DNA of 36,436 bases from Acidimicrobiia bacterium (GTDB lineage: Bacteria > Actinomycetota > Acidimicrobiia > IMCC26256 > PALSA-555), in the NCBI GenBank assembly GCA_022865365.1, contig JALHSW010000101.1:1-36436 (forward strand), written 5' to 3'. A program made the translations under genes and the position numbers. The notes under the pieces are model-generated. The model did no database searches, was not told where the DNA came from, and was given only the letters and a program-made list of their open reading frames with translations. This document shows, one piece after another, positions 27,109 to 34,510 of this stretch (positions within the stretch are counted from its first letter, which is position 1; each line of letters opens with the position of its first letter).

Positions 27109-27889
27109 CCGAGCGGACGCCCCGGCCCGCCCCGACGACGAGGGACGAGAGCGGATCCAGAAGGTCCTCGCGCGTGCGGGCTTCGGGTCGCGCCGCGCGT
27201 GCGAGCAGCTCATCGCCGCGGGTCGCGTCACGGTCGACGGCGCGCTCGCGCGTCTCGGCGATCGAGCCGACCCCGATGACCAGCGCCTGGCCGTCGACGG
27301 TGTGCCGGTCATCACGCGACCGGGCCTCGTGTACTACCTGTTGAACAAGCCGCCGCAGGTCGTGACCACAGCGCAGGACCCTCAGGGTCGGCCCACCGTG
27401 GTCGAGCTCGTTCCTGAAGAGCCCCGCGTCTTCCCGGTCGGCCGTCTCGACTTCGAGACGGAGGGCCTCCTGCTGCTGACCAACGACGGCGAGCTCGCAC
27501 AGCTCCTCACGCACCCGAGCCATGGTGTCGAGAAGACGTACCTCGCCGAGGTCACCGGCGCGGTCGAGCCGGGGGTCATCCGGGCACTTCGCAACGGTGT
27601 CGACCTCGACGACGGGCGCACCGCGCCGGCGCGCGTGCACGTCGTGCAGTCGGGCCCGGATCGCAGTGCCATCGAGCTGACCATCCACGAGGGCCGGAAC
27701 CGCCAGGTGCGGCGGATGTGCGCTGCGGTCGGACTCACGGTGCACCGACTCGTGCGAACACACCTCGGCTCGCTCCACGACTCGCGCCTCGCCCCGGGCA
27801 CGTGGCGCGCGCTCCGGCCCGCGGAGGTCCGCACGCTCTACAAGTTGGCTCTCGAAACGGCACCCGGGGACGCGCAACCCTCGCACTAA
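27089..27889 (+). CDS. RsuA/RluB-family rRNA pseudouridine synthase
   Basis: Isomerises a uridine in rRNA; the exact base (16S or 23S) is not determined. The 266-residue protein has an N-terminal S4 domain (RIQKVLARAGFGSRRACEQL), then the RsuA catalytic domain with the active-site Asp in VGRLDFETEGLLLLTNDGEL, the EKTYLAEVTG strand and the ITIHEGRNRQVRRM-type segment (here LTIHEGRNRQVRRMCAAVG). ATG 27089 lies inside the scpB end, overlapping 20 nt, consistent with coupling; the in-frame upstream extension is a shadow of scpB. The scpA-scpB-rluB-type order is widespread in Actinomycetota and Firmicutes. Confidence 0.93.
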   Translation: MRATTPDRADAPARPDDEGRERIQKVLARAGFGSRRACEQLIAAGRVTVDGALARLGDRADPDDQRLAVDGVPVITRPGLVYYLLNKPPQVVTTAQDPQGRPTVVELVPEEPRVFPVGRLDFETEGLLLLTNDGELAQLLTHPSHGVEKTYLAEVTGAVEPGVIRALRNGVDLDDGRTAPARVHVVQSGPDRSAIELTIHEGRNRQVRRMCAAVGLTVHRLVRTHLGSLHDSRLAPGTWRALRPAEVRTLYKLALETAPGDAQPSH

Positions 27890-27892
27890 CCT
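27887..27892 (+). promoter_or_regulatory. -10 element TAACCT for the aromatic operon, overlapping the upstream stop codon
   Basis: TAACCT includes the TAA stop codon (27887-27889) of the pseudouridine synthase gene and ends 8 nt before the aroH GTG at 27901, so a leaderless transcript of aroH-tyrA-aroA-cmk-plsC would start here. Confidence 0.45.
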
Positions 27893-27900
27893 CGATCGGC

Positions 27901-28263
27901 GTGAGGCTGCGGGCGCTACGGGGCGCCATCACGTGCGACGAGAACTCCAAGGCCGAGATCGTCACCAAGACCCAGCGGCTCGTCGAAGAGCTGCTCACGC
28001 GCAACGAAGTCGACCATGACGACCTCGTGAGCATCATCTTCACCGCGACCGACGATCTCACGGCGGAGTTCCCGGCCACGGCAGCCAGAGCCCTCGGCCT
28101 CGGCGACGTGCCGCTCCTGTGTGCGCGCGAGCTGGCAGTCGAACACGGACTCGCCCGCGTCGTACGCGTCCTCGTTCACTGCCACACCGAGCAGTCGCGC
28201 GCCGAGCTCCACCACGTCTACCTCGACGGCGCACGAGCACTGCGCGACGACCTGCCCGCGTGA
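27901..28263 (+). CDS. aroH: Chorismate mutase, AroH type
   Basis: Converts chorismate to prephenate, committing carbon to Phe and Tyr. The 120-residue protein matches the compact trimeric Bacillus subtilis AroH type, not the helical AroQ type: it opens RLRALRGAITCDENSKAEIV with the active-site Arg (RGAI), and has FTATDDLTAEFPATAARALG, ARELAVEHGLARVVRVLVHC (Glu and Arg ligands) and HHVYLDGARALRDDLP at the end. GTG 27901 is supported by a -10 8 nt upstream. It overlaps tyrA by 4 nt (GTGA), placing consecutive pathway steps together. Confidence 0.93.
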   Translation: MRLRALRGAITCDENSKAEIVTKTQRLVEELLTRNEVDHDDLVSIIFTATDDLTAEFPATAARALGLGDVPLLCARELAVEHGLARVVRVLVHCHTEQSRAELHHVYLDGARALRDDLPA

Positions 28264-29348
28264 GGCGCGTCGGCATCGTCGGTACCGGGCTGGTCGGAGG
28301 GTCGGTGGGCTTGGCGCTCCGGCGTTCGGGCGTCTCGGTCGCCGGGTTCGACCGTGACCCGGTGCACCTCCAACGGGCGGTCGAGATCGGAGCGATCGAT
28401 GAGGCCGTCGCGACCGGCGCCGAGACCACCACGGGCGCCGACGTGGTGCTCGTCGCGATCCCCGTCGGTCACATCGCCGATGTGGTGATCCAGGTGCTCG
28501 ACGCGGGCGCCAACGCGGTCACCGACGTCGGTTCGGTCAAGGCTCCGATCGTCGACGCGGTCGCAGCCGCCCGACCGGCGCTCGCGGAGCGATTCGTCGG
28601 CGGTCATCCGATGGCGGGATCGGAGCAGGAGGGGCTCGACGGCGCGGACGCTGATCTCTTCATCGGTACGACGTGGGTGTTGACGCCGACCGGTCACACC
28701 GACACCGCTGCGTTCACGAGCGTCCGCGCGCTCGTCGGGCTCGTCGGCCCGGAGGTGCTCGCGGTCAGTCCCGAGCATCACGACGCGCTGGTCGCCGTCG
28801 TCAGCCACGTACCGCAGCTCGCGGCGACGACGCTGATGGACGTGGCGGCAACCCGCGGCGAGGAGCACGCCACGCTCTTGCGACTTGCCGCAGGAGGCTT
28901 TCGCGACATGACGCGCATCGCGTCGGGTCATCCGGGGATCTGGCCCGACATCTGCGTCGCGAACCGCGACGCCATCGTCACGGCGCTCGACGCGTACCTC
29001 GCGGCACTCGAGCGCGTGCGCGGTCTCGTGACCGAGGGCGATCGCGACGGACTCCTACAGCTCCTCGAGCGCGCGCGCACTGCCCGACGGAGCCTTCCCC
29101 GCGGCATCGCGTCCGGCGAGCTGCTGGCTGAGCTCCGGGTCCCGATCCTCGATCGTCCCGGGTCCCTCGCCGAGGTCACGACTCTCGCCGGAGGGATGGG
29201 CGTCAACATCTCCGACGTCGAGATCGCGCACTCAGTCGAGGGCGGGGGCGGCGTGCTCGTGTTGGTGATCGCCGCGCGCGATGCTGACGCGTTCGTGGGC
29301 GCGCTCGCCGGGCTCGGCTACCACCCGGCGAGGACGGAGCTCCCGTGA
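28260..29348 (+). CDS. tyrA: Prephenate dehydrogenase with C-terminal ACT domain
   Basis: Oxidatively decarboxylates prephenate to 4-hydroxyphenylpyruvate for tyrosine synthesis. The 362-residue protein begins VRRVGIVGTGLVGGSVGLAL, the Rossmann GxGxxG; the conserved GGHPMAGSEQEGLDGADADL follows at about residues 115-134, then the helical dimerisation domain. A C-terminal ACT domain (about 285-362: LRVPILDRPGSLAEVTTLAG, then MGVNISDVEI) is likely the tyrosine feedback site. NAD versus NADP use cannot be decided. It overlaps aroH upstream and aroA downstream by 4 nt each. Confidence 0.94.
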   Translation: MRRVGIVGTGLVGGSVGLALRRSGVSVAGFDRDPVHLQRAVEIGAIDEAVATGAETTTGADVVLVAIPVGHIADVVIQVLDAGANAVTDVGSVKAPIVDAVAAARPALAERFVGGHPMAGSEQEGLDGADADLFIGTTWVLTPTGHTDTAAFTSVRALVGLVGPEVLAVSPEHHDALVAVVSHVPQLAATTLMDVAATRGEEHATLLRLAAGGFRDMTRIASGHPGIWPDICVANRDAIVTALDAYLAALERVRGLVTEGDRDGLLQLLERARTARRSLPRGIASGELLAELRVPILDRPGSLAEVTTLAGGMGVNISDVEIAHSVEGGGGVLVLVIAARDADAFVGALAGLGYHPARTELP

Positions 29349-30640
29349 GCGCGCCCGAAGACCTCGTCATCACCGGCGGCGCGCCGATCCGGGGGCGCCT
29401 GCGCCTTCCCGGGTGCAAGGGGATCTCGCATCGGGCGCTCCTCTTCGGTGCCATCGCCGAGGGCGATTCGCGCGTTCGCGGGCTCGCATCCGGTCAGGAC
29501 GTCCGCAGCACTGCGAGAGCACTCGTGGCGCTCGGCGTGACGGTCCACGACATCGATGGCACGACGACCGTCGCCGGTCGGGGATTCGACGGTCTGGTCG
29601 AGCCCAGCACCGTGCTCGACTGCGGTAACTCGGCGACGACGATGCGCATGCTCACCGGGTTGCTTGCGGGGCGTCCTTTTCTCTCGGTCCTGACCGGTGA
29701 CGCCTCGCTGGTCGAGCGCCCCATGGCGCGCGTGGCAGCACCTTTGCGGACGATGGGCGCACGGATCGACGGGCGCCACGACGGCGAGCGCGCCCCACTC
29801 GTCGTGCGTGGAGGCGCGCTGACCGCCACCAGCATCCGCCTTCCGGCAGCGAGCGGTCAGGTGAAGACGGCGCTCGTCCTCGCCGCGCTCCAGGCGGCAG
29901 GCACGACCGAGATCGTCGAGCCGGCCCCGAGCCGCGACCACACGGAGCGCATGCTGGTTGCGAGCGGCGCCCCGATCCAGCGGATCGACGACCGGAGCTT
30001 GCGGGTCACTGGGGGTGCTCCGACTCCGTTCGATCTCGACGTGCCAGGAGATCCGTCGTCGGCAGCGTTCTTCGTCGTCGCGGCCGTGATCACGCCGGGC
30101 TCCGAGCTCCTCCTCGAGGACGTGCTGCTCAATCCCGGGCGGATCGAGTTCGTCGAGGTGCTCCAACGGATGGGCGCACACATCGAGCTGCACCAGCGCG
30201 ACACCCGGCTCGGTGAACCGGTCGGCGACATCGCCGTCACGTCCGGACCGCTCGGCGCGACCGTGGTCGACTGTCACGAGGCCATCATCGACGAGGTCCC
30301 GGCCCTCGCAGTTGCCGCCGCGTTCGCCGACGGCGTCACCGAGTTCCGGGAAGCGGCCGAGATGCGGGTGAAGGAGACCGACCGCATCGCCACGCTCGAG
30401 CAGGAGCTGTCGAAGCTCGGTGTGGGCGTGGAGGCCCGGCCCGACGCCATGACCGTCCGCGGGGGCGCGCCCCGCCGCGCCACGTTCGACAGTCACGGTG
30501 ATCACCGGATCGCGCGCGCCGCAGCAGTCGCGGCGAGCGCGTTCGACGGGGAGTCCCGCATCATCGGGTGGCGCGCCGCCGCCGTCTCGTACCCTGCGTT
30601 CGCCGACGATCTCGCCCGGCTCACCGGGAGTGGTACATGA
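29345..30640 (+). CDS. aroA: 3-phosphoshikimate 1-carboxyvinyltransferase (EPSP synthase) with unusual active-site residues
   Basis: Joins shikimate-3-phosphate and phosphoenolpyruvate to give EPSP, the sixth shikimate step. The 431-residue protein has full family length. Key residues present are Lys25 and Arg30 (LPGCKGISHRALLF), Asn95 and Arg101 (CGNSATTMRM), ERPMARV, RDHTERM, catalytic Asp317 (IIDEVPALA), VKETDRI and DHRI at 387-390. Unusual positions are Cys24 and Gly26 where PGDKS is normal, Gly171 in SGQVK instead of SAQ, and Ala97 where most enzymes have Gly (E. coli Gly96), with Met102 at the E. coli Pro101 position. The Gly-to-Ala change is the one found in glyphosate-tolerant class II enzymes such as CP4. 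The gene shares 4-nt overlaps with tyrA and cmk. Confidence 0.93.
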   Translation: MSAPEDLVITGGAPIRGRLRLPGCKGISHRALLFGAIAEGDSRVRGLASGQDVRSTARALVALGVTVHDIDGTTTVAGRGFDGLVEPSTVLDCGNSATTMRMLTGLLAGRPFLSVLTGDASLVERPMARVAAPLRTMGARIDGRHDGERAPLVVRGGALTATSIRLPAASGQVKTALVLAALQAAGTTEIVEPAPSRDHTERMLVASGAPIQRIDDRSLRVTGGAPTPFDLDVPGDPSSAAFFVVAAVITPGSELLLEDVLLNPGRIEFVEVLQRMGAHIELHQRDTRLGEPVGDIAVTSGPLGATVVDCHEAIIDEVPALAVAAAFADGVTEFREAAEMRVKETDRIATLEQELSKLGVGVEARPDAMTVRGGAPRRATFDSHGDHRIARAAAVAASAFDGESRIIGWRAAAVSYPAFADDLARLTGSGT

Positions 30641-31302
30641 AGCGCGTCGTCGCGATCGACGGTCCGTCGGGGGCCGGCAAGTCCACTGTCGCCCGGGGCG
30701 TCGCCGACGTGCTGGGCTCGAGCGTCCTCGACACCGGTGCCATGTACCGTTCGGCGACCCTGGCGGTGTTGCACCGCGGTGTCGACCCAGAAGATGCCGA
30801 GGCCTGCGCCGACGTCGCCCGCGCGGCCGACATCGACCTTCGCGACGGGATCCGCCTCGATGGTCGCGACGTCACCACCGAGATCCGCGGCCCGGCCGTC
30901 ACCGCAGCTGTCTCGACCGTCTCGGCCCACCCTGGGGTACGAGCCGTCCTGGTCGCCCGCCAGCGCGAGTGGGCCGACGCCCATGGAGGAGGAGTGATCG
31001 AGGGACGCGACATCGGGACCGTGGTATTTCCTGACGCGGCAGTGAAGGTCTTCCTCACTGCGAGCGATGCCGAACGGGCGCGCCGACGCCAACGAGACGA
31101 GGTTGCGGCGGCGCGCGAGGTCGACGTTGAACGCGTGCGCGAGGATCTCGATCGGCGGGACCGACTCGACTCCACGCGCAAGACGTCGCCATTGCAAGCC
31201 GCAGTGGACGCGTGGGTCGTCGACACGACGGAGCTCGCGATTCCCGAAGTCGTCGCGGAGATCGTCGAGCGCTACAGAGCGGCCACGGGTGCGCAGACAT
31301 GA
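30637..31302 (+). CDS. cmk: Cytidylate kinase
   Basis: Phosphorylates CMP and dCMP to the diphosphates using ATP. The 221-residue protein starts MKRVVAIDGPSGAGKSTVAR (P-loop), followed by the CMP-binding LDTGAMYRSATLAVL, the GRDIGTVVFPDAAVKVFLTA strand and the lid arginines RARRRQRD. ATG 30637 overlaps the aroA stop (ATGA); the upstream in-frame extension is a shadow of aroA. The cmk-plsC-der neighbourhood is conserved in Actinomycetota. Confidence 0.95.
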   Translation: MKRVVAIDGPSGAGKSTVARGVADVLGSSVLDTGAMYRSATLAVLHRGVDPEDAEACADVARAADIDLRDGIRLDGRDVTTEIRGPAVTAAVSTVSAHPGVRAVLVARQREWADAHGGGVIEGRDIGTVVFPDAAVKVFLTASDAERARRRQRDEVAAAREVDVERVREDLDRRDRLDSTRKTSPLQAAVDAWVVDTTELAIPEVVAEIVERYRAATGAQT

Positions 31303-31312
31303 TGGAGCAGGC

Positions 31313-31990
31313 ATGACCTTCTACGGCTTCGTTCGCGCGATCGTCCTTCCGCTCTGCCGGCTGCTGTTCCGCGTCCAGGTCGCCGGGTCGGAGCACATCC
31401 CGAGCTCGGGCGTGTACATCCTCGCTCCGTCGCACCGATTGATCCTCGACCCGGCGTTTGCCGCGTTCGCGACACCTCGGCGGGTCCGCTTCATGGCCAA
31501 GCGGGAGATCTTCACCACCCGTATCGGCCGGCGCCTGTTCTCGGCACTCGGCGCAATCGAGGTCGACCGGGGCTCGACCGACCGCCGAGCGCTGCGGGCG
31601 TCGCAGGCCGCGCTCGAGTCCGGCGAGCCCCTGGGCATCTTCCCCGAGGGAACGCGCCGTGACGGTCCTGCCATCGAGAACCTCTTCGACGGCTGCGCCT
31701 ACCTCGCACTGAAGCTCGACGTGCCGATGGTGCCGGTGGGGATCGGCGGGAGCGAGGCGATCATGCCGACGGGGCGGCTGCTCCCGAGGATCCGACGCGT
31801 CGCCGTCGTGATCGGTGCGCCGATCGAACCGCCGCAGACCACCGGAGTACGGCGACGATCCGAGGTGGGCGACCTGGCCGACGTCCTGCGTGAGCGCCTC
31901 CAGGTGTGCTTCGAGGAGGCGACCGCATGGGCCGCCGGAGCGCAGGCGCCGAGATCAGGCGTCGTTGCCGAGCGTCGCGAGGACGGCTGA
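31313..31990 (+). CDS. plsC: 1-acylglycerol-3-phosphate acyltransferase (PlsC family)
   Basis: Transfers an acyl chain to lysophosphatidic acid to make phosphatidic acid, at the cytoplasmic membrane. The 225-residue protein has the His-x4-Asp catalytic motif (His41, Asp46 in SHRLILDP), then KREIFTTRIGRRLFSALGAI and the substrate-binding block GIFPEGTRRDG. The hydrophobic N-terminus (FVRAIVLPLCRLLF) probably anchors it to the membrane. ATG 31313 has a GGAG Shine-Dalgarno at correct spacing. Its 3' end overlaps convergent ispH by 36 nt. Acyl and acceptor specificity are inferred from the family. Confidence 0.9.
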   Translation: MTFYGFVRAIVLPLCRLLFRVQVAGSEHIPSSGVYILAPSHRLILDPAFAAFATPRRVRFMAKREIFTTRIGRRLFSALGAIEVDRGSTDRRALRASQAALESGEPLGIFPEGTRRDGPAIENLFDGCAYLALKLDVPMVPVGIGGSEAIMPTGRLLPRIRRVAVVIGAPIEPPQTTGVRRRSEVGDLADVLRERLQVCFEEATAWAAGAQAPRSGVVAERREDG

Positions 31991-33040
31991 CGCGTCGGTT
32001 CCGCGGTCGTCGCTGAACGGTCCGCCGCCCGTGCGTCCGGCCGCGGGATCGCCGCCAACGAGCAACGCCGCCACCGTGTCCAGCGTTGGCATGAGCTCGC
32101 GGAGCTCACGCGGCGGCGGGAAGTACTCGGCTTCCTCGGTCACAAAGACCGGCTCGACGCCATCGCGAGGCGCAAGCTTCGTGATGACGGCCTGCACCAG
32201 ATCCTCGGGCGCACTCGCGCCCGCGGTCACTCCGACGATCGACGCGCTCCCGAGTGCGGCGACATCGAGCTCTTCGGGCCCGTCGACGCGCAGGACGCGA
32301 GCACAGCCGGCCTCGTTGGCGACCTTCGCGAGCGCGATGGTGTTCGAGGAGTTCGAGCTGCCGATGACGATCACCGCGTCGGCCCGGATCGCGATCTCAC
32401 GCAGCGCGGCCTGCCGGTTGGTGGTGGCGAAGCAGAGGTCGTTGCGTGCGGCGGTCCACAGCTCGGGGAACTGCTCGCGGGCGCGCTCCATGATCCCCTC
32501 CCAATCGTGGAGGGCGAGCGTCGTCTGTGCGAGGAGTGCCACGCGCTCGGCGTCGTGGACGGTGGAGAGCACTTCGTCGAGGTCACCCTCCCGCTCGACG
32601 AGCCGCATCGCATCCCGTGCGACGGCGAGCGTGCCGACTGCCTCGTCGTGGCCCTCGTGGCCGACATACAGGATCGTGTAGCCCTTCGACGCCCGGACCT
32701 TGGCCTCGTGGTGCACCTTGGTGACGAGTGGGCAGACGGCGTTGACCACGAATCGCCCACGCTCGCGTGCGCTCGCGACGATCTCTGGCGCGCTCCCGTG
32801 CGCCGAGAGCATGAGCGGCGCGCCCGCGGGCACTTCGTCGATGTCGTCGACGAACATCACTCCGAGCTGGTGGAAGCGATCGACCACGAGCCGGTTGTGC
32901 ACGATCTCGTGGTAGCAGTACACCGGCGGATCAAACGCCCGCACCATCCAGGCCAACGCCTTGATGGCCATCTCCACGCCGGCACAGAAGCCGCGGGGCT
33001 CGGCGAGGAGCACGCGTTCGACCCGCGCGGGTTCGGCCAT
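31955..33040 (-). CDS. ispH: 4-hydroxy-3-methylbut-2-enyl diphosphate reductase
   Basis: The last enzyme of the MEP isoprenoid pathway, reducing HMBPP to IPP and DMAPP using a [4Fe-4S] cluster. The 361-residue protein has the three cluster cysteines: Cys19 (EPRGFCAGVEMAIKAL), Cys103 (NAVCPLVTKVH) and Cys203 (DLCFATTNRQ). Substrate-binding elements are YHEIVHNR, LSAHGSAPEI, GHEGHDEAVGT and the SSNSSNT loop. A C-terminal extension of about 40 residues rich in Gly/Asp exceeds the usual ~316. ATG 33040 is preferred: it matches the family start and a minus-strand -10 (TACGCT) lies 5 nt upstream. It is divergent from the DUF512 gene across a repeat-bearing intergenic region and overlaps plsC tail-to-tail. 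Confidence 0.95.
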   Translation of the reverse strand: MAEPARVERVLLAEPRGFCAGVEMAIKALAWMVRAFDPPVYCYHEIVHNRLVVDRFHQLGVMFVDDIDEVPAGAPLMLSAHGSAPEIVASARERGRFVVNAVCPLVTKVHHEAKVRASKGYTILYVGHEGHDEAVGTLAVARDAMRLVEREGDLDEVLSTVHDAERVALLAQTTLALHDWEGIMERAREQFPELWTAARNDLCFATTNRQAALREIAIRADAVIVIGSSNSSNTIALAKVANEAGCARVLRVDGPEELDVAALGSASIVGVTAGASAPEDLVQAVITKLAPRDGVEPVFVTEEAEYFPPPRELRELMPTLDTVAALLVGGDPAAGRTGGGPFSDDRGTDASAVLATLGNDA

Positions 33041-33045
33041 GACCC

Positions 33046-33051
33046 AGCGTA
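33046..33051 (-). promoter_or_regulatory. -10 element TACGCT for ispH
   Basis: On the minus strand TACGCT (plus-strand AGCGTA) ends 5 nt before the ispH ATG at 33040. It abuts the first copy of the 17-bp tandem repeat, so the -35 region would lie inside the repeats. Confidence 0.4.
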
Positions 33052-33101
33052 CGCCGAAGGAGGGTGCACGCCGAAGCAGGGTGCACGCCGAAACAGGAGG
33101 G
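33051..33101. repeat. 17-bp tandem repeat, 3 imperfect copies, in the divergent ispH/DUF512 promoter region
   Basis: Copies start at 33051 (ACGCCGAAGGAGGGTGC), 33068 (ACGCCGAAGCAGGGTGC) and 33085 (ACGCCGAAACAGGAGGG). Copies 1 and 2 differ at one base; copy 3 is more diverged at its end. They fill most of the 96-bp gap between two divergent genes. Confidence 0.85.
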
Positions 33102-33108
33102 CGGGCTT

Positions 33109-33129
33109 CTACGGGTCGTCCCGTAGACT
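33109..33129 (+). promoter_or_regulatory. Inverted repeat overlapping the -10 TAGACT of the DUF512 gene
   Basis: CTACGGG (33109-33115), loop TCGT, CCCGTAG (33120-33126) form a perfect 7-bp inverted repeat. Its right arm runs into TAGACT (33124-33129), a TANNNT -10 ending 7 nt before ATG 33137. A protein bound at the inverted repeat would block the promoter. Because transcription would start at the ATG, an RNA hairpin is less likely. Confidence 0.45.
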
Positions 33130-33136
33130 CATGTGC

Positions 33137-34510
33137 ATGCCGACCGCCCGCGTCACGGCGGTCGCGCCCGATTCTCCGGCTGCGTCCGTGGGGATGCTGG
33201 CTGGCGACGAACTCCTCAGCGTCAACGGCGAGACGGTGCGCGACGTCATCCAGTACCAGATGCACGCTGACGAGCCGCGCGTCGAGCTCGAGGTGCGGCG
33301 CGGCGGGCTGGAGCGCCAGATCGTCGTGGCCAAGGACGCGGGGGAGCCGCTCGGGCTCCAGCTGTCGAGCCCGGTCTTCGACCGCGTGCGCACGTGCGAC
33401 AACCACTGTCCGTTCTGCTTCATCTACCAGCTGCCGGCCGGGATGCGCCCGAGCCTCTCGGTGAAGGACGACGACTACCGCCTCTCCTTCCTCTACGGGA
33501 ACTTCACGACACTCACGCGCTTCACCGAGGCCGACCTGGAGCGGGTCGTGTCGGAGCGCCTCGGGCCCCTCTACGTCAGCATCCACGCGACCGACCCCGA
33601 GCTGCGGGCCCGGCTCCTGCGCAACCGCCGGGGGGCCACCAGCCTCCGCTGGCTCGGCGCCCTCCTCGAGGCGGGCATCGAGATCCACGGGCAGATCGTC
33701 GTGTGCCCCGACCTCAACGACGGGGACGCGCTCGACACCACGTTGCTCGGGATCCTCGACCGTTACCCGCGGCTCGCGACCGTGGGCGTCGTGCCGCTGG
33801 GCGTGAGCGCGCACACCGCAGAGCCCGAGCTCCGACCCCACACGGCCGCCGAAGCGGGTCGGGTCATCGACACCATCGAGACCTGGCAGCACCGATTCGC
33901 CCGCACGCTCGGGCGCCGGCTCGTGTACGCCGCCGACGAGTACTACCTGCTCGCCTCTCGGTCCTTTCCGGCGCTCGACGAGTACGACGACGTCGCGCAG
34001 CACGAGAACGGCATCGGCATGGCGGTCACCTTCAGCCGTGAGGTCGATGCGGCGCTCGCCGGCGCGACGGTCGACGGCGTGCGAGGGCGCACGGGGTTCT
34101 TCGCGTCGGTCGATGGCGCGCCGGCGATGGGGTATCGAGCGAACCGCGATGCGCCGGTAGCGTTCTGGGTTCGCTCGGAGCGCCCTATCGGCATCGTGAC
34201 GGGAGAGTACGGCCGGCGCGTGCTCGATCCACTTCTCGATCGCCTGTCGGCTGCCGCAGGCGTGCCGGTGCGCACCGTCCCGGTCGCGAACGAGTTCTTC
34301 GGCGGCAACATCGCGGTTACCGGCCTGCTCACCGGCTCCGACGTCGCGCGCGCGCTGGCCGAGCAGCCGGCCGGGGATCGCTACCTGCTCCCGGACGTCG
34401 TGCTCTCCGAGGGGCGGTTCCTCGACGACACCACGCCCGCGGATCTCCCACTCCTCGTCGAAGTCGTCCCGACCGACGGGGCCGCGCTCGTCGCCGCCGT
34501 GCGCGCATGA
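33137..34510 (+). CDS. DUF512 protein: PDZ-like domain plus radical-SAM-type iron-sulfur enzyme
   Basis: The 457-residue protein has an N-terminal PDZ-like domain (about 1-65: VTAVAPDSPAASVGMLAGDE, then LLSVNGETV). The DUF512 core follows, with the radical-SAM-like cluster motif Cys-x3-Cys-x2-Cys in RTCDNHCPFCFIYQLPAGMR and the family signature LSVKDDDYRLSFLYGNFTTL. Downstream, LYVSIHATDPELRARLLRNR and IEIHGQIVVCPDLNDGDAL resemble radical-SAM barrel strands. Its reaction is unknown. ATG 33137 is preferred over ATG 33131 because the -10 TAGACT is 7 nt upstream of it. The gene overlaps der by 4 nt (ATGA), so the two are coupled. DUF512-der adjacency is also common in Firmicutes. Confidence 0.9.
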   Translation: MPTARVTAVAPDSPAASVGMLAGDELLSVNGETVRDVIQYQMHADEPRVELEVRRGGLERQIVVAKDAGEPLGLQLSSPVFDRVRTCDNHCPFCFIYQLPAGMRPSLSVKDDDYRLSFLYGNFTTLTRFTEADLERVVSERLGPLYVSIHATDPELRARLLRNRRGATSLRWLGALLEAGIEIHGQIVVCPDLNDGDALDTTLLGILDRYPRLATVGVVPLGVSAHTAEPELRPHTAAEAGRVIDTIETWQHRFARTLGRRLVYAADEYYLLASRSFPALDEYDDVAQHENGIGMAVTFSREVDAALAGATVDGVRGRTGFFASVDGAPAMGYRANRDAPVAFWVRSERPIGIVTGEYGRRVLDPLLDRLSAAAGVPVRTVPVANEFFGGNIAVTGLLTGSDVARALAEQPAGDRYLLPDVVLSEGRFLDDTTPADLPLLVEVVPTDGAALVAAVRA

